From Anodontia alba (lineage: Eukaryota > Mollusca > Bivalvia > Lucinida > Lucinidae), in NCBI GenBank assembly GCA_964016985.1, contig OZ024829.1, forward strand, positions 66,677,197 to 66,741,196: a stretch of 64,000 nt of DNA, written 5' to 3'. How positions within the stretch are numbered: position 1 is the stretch's first letter; each line of letters begins with the position of its first letter. Positions 43,453 to 54,479 of this stretch are shown here, in pieces. The notes under the pieces were generated by a model, which did not search any database, was not told the DNA's origin, and saw only the letters and a list, made by a program, of their open reading frames with translations. The position numbers were made by a program, and so were the translations under genes.

Positions 43453-43815
43453 CAGGGGAGGCAACTCTGTTAAAATGGTTTTTGCTTCTCTGCTGAAAAG
43501 GGGTCCACTATAAAATAATGGCTTGGTGTTTTATATCCCTTTCAACATTATTTGAGTCATAACCAGAAGATGGAAGGCTGATAATGAAAGGCTCTGTGCA
43601 TTGAAGCTGCATTGAAGCCATGAACCGGATTCTGCCTCCAGCGTGACTCGAACTCGGGACCTCGTGACAGGAAGTCAGGAGTGCTAACCACTGGGCCACC
43701 AAGATGCTTTGGTCCATTCTAAAAGGAAAGATTTTGCTTTAAGAGCAGACCCCTTTTCAGAAGGGACCCGGTGTGCAGAACAGCAAACTGGAAGTTACAA
43801 ATATTGTCTCCCTTG
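43453..43815. mobile_element. MITE with CAAGGGAG-type ends holding a SINE
   Basis: The left end caggggaggcaactctg and the right end tattgtctcccttg are inverted, like 24900-24997. Inner inverted text gctgaaaaggggtcc and agacccctttttcag-like gaccccttttcag flank the SINE at 43545-43712. Confidence 0.5.
43545..43712 (-). mobile_element. tRNA-derived SINE
   Basis: In minus-strand reading: ggtggcccagtggttagcac (A box), gaggtcccgagttcgagtca (B box), then ggaggcagaatccg and the tail aataatgttgaaagggatat. Same family as 2780-2904. Possible imperfect duplication atggcttggt / atgctttggt. Confidence 0.8.
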
Positions 43816-44174
43816 TAAAAATATGGCAAGTGTATCCAGTTCCCTTAATTAACAGCCTCAATGTTATAGTATTATCATATTATTGCATTATGCCTCTATT
43901 TTTTACTAAATCCAGTCTCATATTTCTTATGATGGATATCCAGAAAAGTGTTGTTTTTTATTCTTAAAATCCCCACCCCCCAACCTCACCCCAAAAAACT
44001 CCCCAAATTCACAACCATAAGAAAATGTAGTTCTCATCAGAAACATCTCAATAAGACCATTTTAAAGATAACCTATTAGACCTTGGGCCGGGTATAGACC
44101 CCCCTCACCACCCCCCACCCCCACGACCCCAGGGGGAATTTTGTACACTATGATTTTCTGAAAGTACATTATAT
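43816..44174. other. Non-coding sequence with C-rich runs
   Basis: Runs of C around 43970-44000 and 44100-44130. No gene. Confidence 0.4.
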
Positions 44175-45182
44175 AACTAGAAAAAGTGTCCATAGGACAC
44201 CGATGCCCCCGCCAAATGCCATTCAGAAAAAGGGTTTATATGTAATTGTAACAGGTATACCATGAAGTTATTATTAAGGCCCAGACACAGTTTACTATTT
44301 GGAACTAAGTCAAGGGAAGATAATTCAAAAACGAAAAACGCAAGAGTTGTCTTCCTTGTTCATGACACATCGTCTCAATGTGATGCATGCACCTGTATAG
44401 TTTCATGAATATATTCCATATGATTTAGGAGTTATGGCCCGGACACGGTTAACTATATGGAACTAAGTCAAGGGGAAATAATTAAAAAACCAAAAATGCC
44501 AGAGTTGTCTTCCTTGTTCATGACACATCGTCTCAATGTGATGCATGCACCTGTATAGTTTCATGAATATATTCCATACGGTTTAGGAGTTATGGCCCGG
44601 ACACGGTTTACTATATGGAACTAAATCAAGGGAAGATAATTCAAAAATAAAAAATGCAAGAGTTGTCTTCCTTGTTCATGACACATCGTCTCAATGTGAT
44701 GCATGCACCCATAAAGTTTCATGAATATATTCCATACGGTTTAGGAGTTATGGCCCGGACACGGTTTACTATATGGAACTAAGTCAAGGGAAGATAATTC
44801 AAAAACAAAAAATGCAAGAGTTGTCTTCCTTGTTCATGACACATCGTCTCAATGTGATGCATGCACCCATAAAGTTTCATGAATATATTCCATACGGTTT
44901 AGGAGTTATGGCCCGGACACGGTTTACTATATGGAACTAAGTCAAGGGAAGATAATTCAAAAACAAAAAATGCAAGAGTTGTCTTCCTTGTTCATGACAC
45001 ATCATCTCAATGTGATGCATGCACCCATAAAGTTTCATGAATATATTCCATACGGTTTGGGAGTTATGGCCCGGACACGAAGTGGGACGTACGGACGGAC
45101 AGACGGACAGACAGACGTACAGGAGGGACTGGGGTAATACTTAAAGCCCATCCGCTATTCTTCGAATAGGCGGGGGCATAAA
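44175..45182 (+). mobile_element. Tandem-repeat element B
   Basis: Starts aactagaaaaagtgtccata with hairpin gtgtcc-ata-ggacac, then gatgcccccgcc. Five or six nearly identical units of about 170 bp (ccttgttcatgacacatcgt, gatgcatgcacc, catgaatatattccatacgg, aggagttatggcccggacac). Then a gacggacagacggacagaca microsatellite and the hairpin cgctattcttcgaataggcg, ending gggggcata. The 5' atgcccccgcc is the inverse of 3' ggcgggggcat. Confidence 0.88.
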
Positions 45183-45960
45183 AATGACACATGTTAGCCT
45201 TCTGGAAATAGGGGCATTTGCCTGTAACAGCCATGTTACCAACATTACCCTCAAAACAATAAAAGTATGTTGATGCAAATACTTAAGTATTGATAACTGT
45301 ACTTGCTAGCATTCTATTTAATAGCAAAGCATGTGGTTTATAGAGACAGGTATACTGGACTGTCACTGGCGTGTAATATAACTGTTCCATATGTTACTAA
45401 AAGCCATAAATCTCATACAACATTTTAGATGACTATGACCAGTCAGTGACTAGACATTTAATTCAATGCTGTTTTACAATAGATAAACACTGTATGTCCT
45501 CCTTTGTACATCAAGAAATGGAAACAAACCAGCCTGACTAAGCAAATGACATAAGGAATGACAGTTACTTTAAAACAGCCTAATTTCAAACTTCTTAATA
45601 TTTTATTTGCTGTGGTTGCACTTAGAATAATGCATTCAACTATTTTGATTTGTTTAATGCATTTTAGGCTTTGAATAAATGCTTTACACATTTCTTAATG
45701 TTACATATGTTACTTTTTGAGTGATATTTTATCTGCATTGTATAAAAGATTGTTAATACTTTGTACATAAAGGTGAAGGGAAATGAGCTCTAAAATTCTT
45801 TTAATAACAAACATACTAAATCATTTCTAATTTGGTGAATGAAGTGAAAAAAAAAACTTTGCCAATCTTCTGCTGGTGTATCCTATTGATAATTTTATCT
45901 TTAAAATAGTAAAATGTACCCTATAACAAATACAGAAATATCCCCTTTTCGTACATACTT
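45183..45960. other. Unique sequence, FOCAD first intron
   Basis: No repeats recognised; splice donor of the first coding exon at its right edge. Confidence 0.45.
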
Positions 45961-45962
45961 AC

Positions 45963-45980
45963 TTGATATGAGCTCTTCAT
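45963..45980 (-). CDS. FOCAD: Candidate first coding exon of focadhesin-like gene
   Basis: On the minus strand gccATGAAG opens a six-codon frame (MKSSYQ) that ends at a very strong donor, gtaagtatg (45962 and on). An in-frame TAA stands two codons upstream, so this ATG can be the true start. It ends in phase 0 and would give Q-AV at the junction with the exon at 27822-27896, as in vertebrate focadhesin (SQ-AV in my memory). The vertebrate protein has about a dozen more residues before this, so another small exon could exist. The exon itself is too short to identify. Confidence 0.45.
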
Positions 45981-47655
45981 GGCTTATCTTCTATGCATAA
46001 AACTGATAATCTAAAACTTTAATCCATTTAGACTGCCTGAAATATTGCACACCTAATCTGTTACACATGTTATATATGTCAGTCTTTGTGTTGTGATATC
46101 AGAACACTGTTTCCTATAGACAGTGTTTGCAGGAGGAATCTCTTCAGTACAGGTCCATTAATGAAAATACTGTATACTTTTTTAATATCAACTCAAAAGC
46201 CTGAATAAAGTGAAAACAAACATTCTGAGGGCACAAATTATTCAATAAAAATTATTTCATTATTTGAGTTTACATAAAACTGCAGTGGTAATCATGACAA
46301 TAATAACATCACACATACGAGGTATATCATCACTACACTGCAATTCTAAGTCATCTCTAAGATGCAGCCAAATACACAGCATGCACACTCTGGCAGTTCT
46401 CTGTTGCCACAGTTTATAAAACAAAACATTTTATGTTGGCTAGAAGACAGTTTGCTTCAACAGAATCTGCATTATTAGGAAATACCATGTAAAACAACAC
46501 ATATAGGTCAGTTATACAGAATATAATTTGATGACATACGCATTAGATAAATGTTTACTGTTATTTATCATCTATAGAGTGATAAGAAAATCATTAGAGA
46601 TATAAAGTTATATAAAAGTCTTGTTATAAATTTTGTTAGTGATAAAAGTAATAAGAATAACACACAACAACATTAATCTTTACAATTTCCATTTGCTGTG
46701 TTACTTTATAACAGCCCTCCAAAATGTGTACTTGATGGTCAAAACGGTGATAGTATAAAACAGCTGATAGGATTGGATGTGTCACTGAGCCTTATATAAA
46801 TGGTGATAGTATAACATAACTGGTAGGATTGGTTGTGTCATTATGCCTTACGACAGAGTCTTAATTAGATTAAGCTGCCAAATTATAATAAGATATAAAA
46901 AACCTTCTTCAGTGCCTACCCCTGATATACCATTTATAACTAAATTATTCTTATGCCAAGATATGATAAGGGTTTGTTTTAATACCACCTTTTAGTTCCA
47001 TTGCAATTTCAGACATAACAATGACCCAGTACCTGCTGATGGTCAATGATTTTGTTAAGGTGAATAGCCAATATAAAATGCCATTACCAGATATTATCAT
47101 TTACCTAACATGTCTGGTAACCTATGTGACACAACTGTAACTGCTATTCTTAATCAGACTCCTTGCATATCTCCACTTAGACTGTTACAACTTTTATTGT
47201 GCTTCTAAAGACAGACCCTGCCAAATAAGACAAAACAATTAATTTTCCTTACTATCATTAAAGTCCCATTTCTTATAGGCCTTTTTCAGTCTTCAAATTA
47301 CAAATATTTGAGACATGCTCTTGTGCTTTGAATACAACTTTTACTGCTCAGAATGCATATTCTGATATTAAGAATACCTTTTCTAGGTCTTTTCATAGAG
47401 TTAATTTCAAATTCATATGTAAATATGTAATGCTGACAATAGCTAATTATATCCAACAAGTTTAATCTGATTTTTGTTCATGAATTTTAGCTAAGGATCA
47501 GTAGTTTATGTTATAATAGAAAGATGTATGAATATATGCATGGAACAGATGAAAATCAAGTTGCATACTATTTTTGTTTTCAACACAAGAGTGGAGTTAA
47601 TCTCTTATTCTAACACTCCTCGCCTATATAGCCAATGGTTAAACTCAGTGATATA
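45981..47655. other. Unique sequence upstream of FOCAD start
   Basis: The longest stretch here free of recognised repeats. It may hold the first 5' UTR intron of the minus-strand gene. No further exon supported. Confidence 0.4.
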
Positions 47656-47659
47656 TTAT

Positions 47660-47853
47660 GCAATAAATCACTGGGCGGAAACGCACGACGCTATCTGGCG
47701 CCTTTCCGACGTCATTTCGACACGCTGCTGATGTCAGTCTTAGCTTCTACGACGCTAGACTGTGTAACGTCGTCTTTCTCACTTCAGCAACGTAAGAAAT
47801 GCATGTAAACTTCAGCATTACAGTCAAAACTTTTGGCGGGATTTCTTTATTCG
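47660..47853. promoter_or_regulatory. CpG-rich candidate bidirectional promoter
   Basis: More than a dozen CpG in about 120 bp (47675-47795) against CpG-poor surroundings. Contains gacgtca (CRE/ATF-like, about 47709) and tttggcggga (E2F-like, 47832-47841), 13 bp before the ATG at 47854. It lies between a plus-strand gene start and a minus-strand gene whose first coding exon is 1.7 kb to the left. Confidence 0.5.
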
Positions 47854-47911
47854 ATGGCGGAAAGTTTGAAAAATCTAAAGGATACAATTACCTTTTCGTT
47901 GTTTTCTATGT
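47854..47911 (+). CDS. First coding exon of an unrecognised gene
   Basis: tcgATGGCG begins a frame reading MAESLKNLKDTITFSLFSM and ends after one extra base at the donor gtaaga (47912). The exon sits directly downstream of a CpG-rich block. The single leftover T joins CG of the next exon to make a serine codon, and the frame stays open through both, which is good support for splicing. I do not recognise the protein. Confidence 0.55.
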
Positions 47912-48216
47912 GTAAGAATCTTAATTGAAAGTCACTGAACTGCACTAATATTCGTGGAACCGCTGTTACGTCACGAATATCGGCACCTACTGAAAAAGCA
48001 GAGGTGATCCAAATACTTGACACGGTGTAAACAGATCGTTAGTAAGCAATACTGGTAATGGGTGCTCGCTAAAACAAATCTTATCCTCGATAAAAAATCA
48101 TGATTTACTGTTCGATTCTGAGTTGTTTACATTGAAATTATCATTTTCCTTTCTCTAAATTATCACTTACAATATCATTGATTGTATAAGTATTGATACA
48201 TTGCCTATTTTTCTAG

Positions 48217-48278
48217 CGCCTGACAAGACGATTGCTCAGAAATCTTCCGTCATTCTAATGTTCGATAACGACACAAAG
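48217..48278 (+). CDS. Second coding exon of the unrecognised gene
   Basis: Acceptor ttgcctatttttctag before 48217 and donor AAG|gtaaaa after 48278. With the leftover base from exon 1 it reads SPDKTIAQKSS then VILMFDNDTK with no stop, ending in phase 0. No family recognised; no transmembrane or signal segment evident in the 40 residues seen. Confidence 0.55.
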
Positions 48279-48422
48279 GTAAAATAATCAGAACATAAAT
48301 ATCCTTTAAAGGTAAATATATAAAGAAATATAACAATTTTGTGTTATTATAAATACCAAATATGTGTCATTGATTTTACACCTGTCAACCTTGCAGATCA
48401 TATAAGTTTACATTGGCTTCAG

Positions 48423-48506
48423 CCATTGATTACTCTACTGAGGTTACTGTCGGAGTCTGAAATGCAAAATGACAACTGCTCATCAGGGCCTGCGATTGGT
48501 CCTTAG
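48423..48506 (+). CDS. Possible third and last exon
   Basis: After acceptor-like cattggcttcag the phase-0 frame reads PLITLLRLLSESEMQ then NDNCSSGPAIGP and a TAG at 48504-48506. This would complete a 67-residue protein. No AATAAA follows closely, and a splice to a more distant exon is equally possible (gaggttact at 48440 could be a weak donor). Confidence 0.3.
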   Translation, partial: PLITLLRLLSESEMQNDNCSSGPAIGP

Positions 48507-48569
48507 CCTAAAAGCAATTTTTAATGAGTTTTCATCCCTCATTGTTATTATTATTTACTATTTTACTAG

Positions 48570-49615
48570 AATTTTTTGGGGAAACCAAAATATGTAGATA
48601 GCTTAAAATATTTATTGAAATACCTCTACTTTACCAGTCCTAGTTCAATGTCTGTGTTGAAAGAAAAAGGTTTAGCCAATCATCATTCCTCCCAAGAAAT
48701 CCTGCTAAACACACTGGTTGGTGTTGAACTTAACATCTTTAGCCGATCAACATTCCTCCAATGATACCAAAACCAGCCGAAACACCTACCAACCCAGTGA
48801 GCATTCTACATAAATCTATAGCGGGCCGGTATTGGCTGGTTACAGATTTATAAAGAATGCTAGCTGGGAAAACCCATCGACCGGTGTTGAACTTAAGCCG
48901 ATCACTATTCCATTCAGGTGACACACGTACCAAATAAAAAATTAATATAGCAGCTATGTTGAATTTAACAACTTTAGCTGATCAACATTTCTCCCAATAT
49001 ACCAAATGCAGATGACACACCTACGAATCTACCAAACACACCGGCTAGTGTTGCTGCCCCCCCTCCCCCCTCCCCACACCCCACCCCCCCACACACAAAC
49101 ACACAGGATACCAAATTCAGGTGACACACCCATCAAATAAAAAGCAGCCAGTGTTGAATTTAACAACATTAGCTGATCAACATTTCTGCCAATATACCAG
49201 ATGCAGATGACACACCTATCAAACACACCTGCTAGTGTTGAACTTTACAGCTTTAGTCGAATGACGAATGACATCCCAAGATACTTAATTCAGATAGCAA
49301 CAAAACACACTGACCGATATTGATTTTAACAAAAGCTGATCAGCGTTTCTCCCAAGATACCAAGCCTATCCAACATAACTACCAAAATGAACACACCAAC
49401 CGGTATTGACCTTAAAGACTTTAAGTCGTTCGACACTCCTCCCAAGTTACCAAACTCAACCAACAAACATACGAAACTTAACACAACAACCAGTTGTCAA
49501 CTTAACAACTTGAGTCGATCAACATTTCTCCCAAGATACCAAACTTCGCTGATTGACAGTTACCAAACTAAACAAACCGTCTGATGTTGAGCTTAACAAA
49601 TATAGCCGGTGGGAA
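48570..49615 (+). repeat. Satellite-like tandem array, about 115-130 bp unit
   Basis: Eight to ten diverged units with ttgaacttaacaactttag, ctgatcaacatttctcccaa and gataccaaa, then gacacacctac. A C-rich run (ccccccctccccc) interrupts it near 49057-49100. Confidence 0.8.
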
Positions 49616-49617
49616 GA

Positions 49618-49790
49618 CCCTTGTCTCCTTTCTCCCACCTTTTTTTGCCTTTATTTCATATCTCTTCCTCCTTTCTCCAAATTCTCTTCTCCTTTCTCCT
49701 ACCCAACCGCCTATCTCCCATTCCCTCTCCTTTCTCTTATCTTGTCTTACTTCCACCCAATTTCTACCTGCTCCCTCAACCCAGTGCAGT
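49618..49790 (+). repeat. Long pyrimidine-rich tract
   Basis: About 170 bp that is nearly all C and T on the plus strand with many tctcc and ctttctcc phrases, ending before tttagtctag. Overlapping open frames on both strands are composition artefacts. Confidence 0.85.
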
Positions 49791-49849
49791 CCAACTTCTT
49801 TAGTCTAGGTCAGTTTATTGACAACCAATTTACTGATCAAATCTAAGGT

Positions 49850-50190
49850 AATATATAATTATGTACTGGATTTTTTTTAATAAAAAATAATGATCTGTCA
49901 GAAAAATAGATCTGTGCATACAAAATTAAACAAAAAAAAAAAAAAAAAAGCCCGCACATTAATGCTATTAAATAGGCAGCTGAATGAATCTGAATATGCA
50001 TGAATAAAACACTATTTTGCCTCTAAAATGGCGCAAAATTTAGTAAAAACAACTATAAAGCAATGACATTTTCATAAATAAAATATTTTAGATAACAGGT
50101 TGAATGAATTTAGCAAGTGAATGAATTGTTTACATATATGATTCATTACAGGTAATGCATGGCGGTCATTTGTTTTGAAACTAGGGTATC
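49850..50190. other. AT-rich non-coding sequence
   Basis: Includes an A run at about 49931. Nothing else recognised. Confidence 0.4.
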
Positions 50191-50204
50191 TATGGACAAA
50201 GTCC

Positions 50205-50275
50205 AAATGAGGCAACCGGAAGTGCGGAACCGCGAATATATTTAATTTCAATTGTGTAAGGTATATTTCTAACTT
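50205..50275. promoter_or_regulatory. Candidate promoter with perfect ETS/GABP site
   Basis: accggaagtg at 50215-50224 followed by cggaaccgcg, an island of CpG in CpG-poor DNA, and a plausible donor aag|gtatat near 50269. A first non-coding exon on the plus strand is possible. Weak evidence. Confidence 0.3.
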
Positions 50276-50454
50276 TGCCTGATGTTATGCACTTATTATT
50301 AAGGATTATTGTTTTTTGTATATTTTAGAGATAAAGCAACACTGTTTGTTTTGGGAGAAAATCATATTGCCATAAGGCAAAGCTTTACATGATTTATTTT
50401 GTGTTATCTTCATGTATTAGCCGCAGCATGACAAAACTAATAATTGACTTGTGT

Positions 50455-50530
50455 ATCTGACAAAGACTCAGATCAGCCTGGTAGCCTGCTAAATCTGCTA
50501 AATCTGATCAGTCTTTGCAGTCTGCATGAA
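50455..50530. repeat. Fragment of hairpin repeat
   Basis: actcagatcagcctgg and ctaaatctgatcagtcttt, then gcagtctgcatg, an inverted pair. Confidence 0.4.
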
Positions 50531-50839
50531 GAAAGCTGGGTTCCTTAGCTATTCATTGGGCGCACAAAGAAGTCATTGACCAGTCATCACTGTGTTTACA
50601 GGCCCTGTACATCCTGTGGCAGCTTATGATAGTAAACATTTTGTTTAATCAGGAACCCATGTAAAAACTACTCTGGTATTAAATACATGCACTGAGACTA
50701 CCCTTGTACCAATATTGTTGAATCAGAAATAATGTTTTATGTTACCTAAATTAAACATGTAACAGAAAGACTTTGTGGTAAACTGAATAATGTTCCGTGT
50801 TTTTAAATAGAATTTGGAGGTCATAAACAAAAACCATAA

Positions 50840-52408
50840 ACAAATAGACCATGAAGTGAGCATATGTTCACTAATACCCCCGGCCATGGCCATCATTGAT
50901 AACACACAAATAGCCAGAACAACAAAGGGAAATAACTCTAAGTGACCTGATGCCACAGCCCCTATTTACTTTCCCACAATACAACTAGTCATACTTGTCA
51001 TGTGTACTAAATTTCAAGATTCTAGGTAGAGTAGTTCTTGAGATGACACAAAATAAATGTTAACTCACACACAAATAGCCAGAGCAACAAAGATAAATAA
51101 CTCCATGGGCCTAGTCCCATGGCCCCTATTTTCTTTCCCACAATACCACTAGTCATACTTGTCATGTGTACAAAATTTCAAGATTCTAGGTACAGTAGTT
51201 ATTGAGAAGTTTTTGACACAAAATAAATGTTTACTCACACACAAATAGCCAGAAAAACAAAGGGAAATAACTATAAGGGACCTTGCCCCACAGCCCCTAT
51301 TTTCTGTCCCACAATACAACTGGTCGTACTTGTCATGTGTACAAAATTTCAAGATTCTAGGTATAGTAATTTTTGAGAAATCTCACACAAATAGGCAGAA
51401 CAACAAAGGGAAATAACTCTAAGGGCCTAGTCCCATGACCCCTATTTTCTTTCCCACAATACAACTAGTCATACTTGTCATGGTGACAAAATTTCAAGAT
51501 TGTAGGTACAGTAGTTCTTGAGAAATCTTTGACACAAAATAAATGTTTACTCACACACAAATAGCCAGAAGAACAAAGGGAAATAACTCTAAATGACCTG
51601 ACCCCAGAGCCCCTATTTTCTTTCCCACAATACAACTAGTCACACTTGTCATGTGTACTAAATTTCAAGATTCTAGGTATAGTAGTTCTTGAGAAATCTT
51701 TGACACAAAATAAATTACTCACACACAAATAGCCAGAACAACAAAGGGAAATAACTCTAAGGGACCTGGCCCCACAGCCCCTATTTTCTGTCCCACAATA
51801 CAACTAGTCATACTTGTCATGTGTACTAAGTTTCAAGATTCTAGGTATAGTAGTTCTTGAGATATGTTTGACAAAAAAAATAAATGTTTACTCGCACACA
51901 AATAGCCAGAACAACAAAGTGAAATAACTCTAAGGGACCAGGCCCCATAGCCCCTATTTTCTTTCCCACAATACAACTGGTCATATTTGTCATGTGTACT
52001 AAATATCAAGATTCTAAGTATAGTAGTTCTTGAGAAATCTTTGACACAAAATAAATGTTTACTCACACACAAATAGCCAGAACAACAAAGGGAAATAACT
52101 CTAAGGGACCTGGCCCCACAGCCCCTATTTTCTTTCCCACAATACAACTAGTCATACTTGTCATACAAAATTTCAAGTTTCTAGGTAAAGTAGTTCCTGA
52201 GATGGAAATAACTCTAAGGGACCTGGCCCCACAGCCCCTATTTTCTTTCCCACAATACAACTAGTCATGTGTACAAAATTTCAAGTTTCTAGGTAAAGTA
52301 GTTCCTGAGATATCTTTGACACAAAATAAATGTTAACAGACAGACTGACGCACAGAAAAGACAAAAACTATATACCCCCATTGCATACTTCGTATGTCGG
52401 GGGTATAA
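50840..52408 (+). mobile_element. Tandem-repeat element C
   Basis: Starts acaaatagaccatgaa with hairpin gtgagcatatgttcac, then taatacccccgg. About nine units of about 145 bp (acaaatagccagaacaacaa, agggaaataactctaag, ccctattttctttcccacaa, catgtgtacaaaatttcaag). The short microsatellite agacagactgacgcacag is followed by the hairpin gcatacttcgtatg and tcgggggtataa. The 5' atacccccg is the inverse of 3' cgggggtat. Confidence 0.85.
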
Positions 52409-52880
52409 AAATTAGTGTAGCAAGTTAGAATTCAGATCTTCTTAATATATCAATAAAACATTTGAGTTGATATGCACTATCTACGTAACACACCTGATGA
52501 TGTAACAGAATAAATAAGGCAAACTTGTCATTTTTATCCTTTTATTCTGTAAAAATATTAACTGAGGCCAAGGTTAAGGTATGACACTGGCCTTGAATAC
52601 AGTAAAGATCCAATACATCGCGGTCCGTTATTTAAGAGATAAAAATATAGGTAAAGACTTTTACAGAGACAACAGTCCCTTAAAATTAAGACATTAAGGT
52701 GTTCTATATGTTACCATTGATAAATTATTAAGCAAAGTCATGTGCGGGTCTGACATATAATTCATCTGTAGATATTTTATTTAGCCATAAAGAAATTATA
52801 AGCATTTGCCATACACACTTCAGGACAGTATTCGTTATTTTATGCAAAAGTGGTCTTGATGCAGATAGCAACTTTGCTGT
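52409..52880. other. Unique non-coding sequence
   Basis: No gene or repeat recognised up to the mariner fragment. Confidence 0.4.
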
Positions 52881-52882
52881 TA

Positions 52883-53208
52883 CGAGGGTGAGCCAATAAG
52901 TAACCAGCCTAACTTATTTCTGGTTGAGATCCACCTCTTTTTTTTTGATGTAATTGCCCTCTAGTGTGATGCACTTAGACCAACGGTGTTCAAGTGCCAT
53001 CAGCCCAGAACTGAAAAAGTCAGGGTCCTTTCAATTGACCCACTCCTCAACTGCCGTCACGACTTCTTCATCAGACTGGAAATGAAGTCCACGGATATCC
53101 TTTTTCAAGTTTGGGAATAGGAAGAAGTCGCTAGGAGCTAGGTCAAGCGAATAGGCAGGATGTGGTATTAATTCATACCCATTTTGTTCTACAGCTTCCA
53201 TTGCAACC
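52883..53208 (-). mobile_element. Truncated mariner fragment
   Basis: About 325 bp matching the 3' end of the 262-1539 mariner, beginning with its terminal repeat (cgagggtgagccaataagta) after TA at 52881-52882. Homology stops at about 53208 (attgcaac), where family I repeat begins. It encodes the C-terminal transposase part; codons read APSD where the full copy reads APSN, so the third catalytic aspartate is present here. The neighbouring proline codon of the PDLAP motif region is altered (caagcg). Confidence 0.85.
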
Positions 53209-54467
53209 TCGGTTCTAGAGAAGAAGATTTTTAAAGGTTTTTACCATAAATGGGCATTGTGGCCATCTTGGTCAACGAACCGTGACCATTTTAGCAATCT
53301 TTTGTTCCCCCTATCCAAGGGGGCTCCATATGAAATTTGAGCAAAATTGGCCCAGAGGCTCAAGAGGAGAAGTTGTTTGAAATTCTGAACATTTTTCCTA
53401 TACAAATGCATAAGGAAGAAAAATTGACCTTAATGTAAAAAGGTCAAATGTCAATGTACAACCATTATTTTAGCAATTTTGGTAGCCCTCCTGTTCCCGA
53501 AAATATATGCAAAGATTCAGCCAAAAGGCATGCTCGGTTTTGGAGAAGAAGATTTTTGAAGGTTTTTCCCATACAAATGCATAGGGAAGCAAACGACCTT
53601 GCCGTAAAAAGGTCAAACGTCAACGTACGACAATTCTTTTAGCAATGTTGGTAGACCTCCCGTCCCCGATGATTCCTGCAAAGGTTCAGCCCCAAGGCAT
53701 TCTCGGTTCTGGAGGAGAAGATTTTTAAAGGTTTTCACCATATATGGGCGTGGCGGCCATCTTGGTCAACGGTCCGCGACCATTTTAGCAATTTTTCGTT
53801 CCCCAACCCTAAGAAGGCTCAATATGAAATTTGAGCAAAATTGGCCAAAAGGCTCCAGAGGAGAAGTTGTTTGAAATTCTGAACATTTTTCCCATACAAA
53901 TGCATAAGGAAGAAAAATTGACCTTACCGTAAAAAGGTCAAATGTCAATGTACAACCATTATTTTAGCAATTTTGGTAGCCCTCCTGTTCCCGAAGATAT
54001 ACGCAAAGATTCAGCCATAAGGCATGCTCGGTTTTGGAGAAGAAGATTTTTAAAGGTTTTTCCCATACAAATGCATAGGGAAGCAAACTTGACCTTGCCG
54101 TAAAAAGGTCAAACGTCAACGTACGACAATTCTTTCAGCAATTTTGGTAGACCTCCCGTCCCCGATGATTCCTGCAAAGGTTCAGCCCCAAGGCATTCTC
54201 GGTTCTGGAGGAGAAGATTTTTAAAGGTTTTTACCATATATGGGCATGGCGGCCATCTTGGTCAACAGACCGCGACCATTTTAGCAATTTTTCGTTCCCC
54301 CACCCTAAGGAGACTCCATATGAAATTTGAGCAAAATTGGCTCAGCGGTTTCAGAGAAGAAGTCGTTTGAAAATGTTAATTGATGGACGGACGGACGGAT
54401 GCACGGACGGACGACGGACGAAAAGTGATCACAATAGCTCATCCTGAGCAGAGCTCAGGTGAGCTAA
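53209..54467 (+). repeat. Tandem repeat family I, array 2, with terminal module
   Basis: Units as at 28010-29327, here more regular, with two alternating subtypes (catgctcggttttggagaag and cattctcggttctggagg). Microsatellite gacggacggacggatgcacg and hairpin tcatcctgagcagagctcag, ending CTAA at 54464-54467. Confidence 0.85.
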
Positions 54468-54479
54468 AAACCAAATTAG

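Noticed and set aside
47020..47100. Minus-strand frame ending KIIDHQQ before gtactgg, as an alternative first FOCAD exon
   Set aside because: Weaker donor, no start codon in the short open frame and poor match; 45963-45980 is better.
49568..49846. Frames of 62-97 codons on both strands
   Set aside because: Low-complexity translations of the pyrimidine tract.
51833..52264. Frames with repeated peptide phrases in element C
   Set aside because: Repeat translations; the period matches the DNA repeat unit and not a protein repeat under selection.
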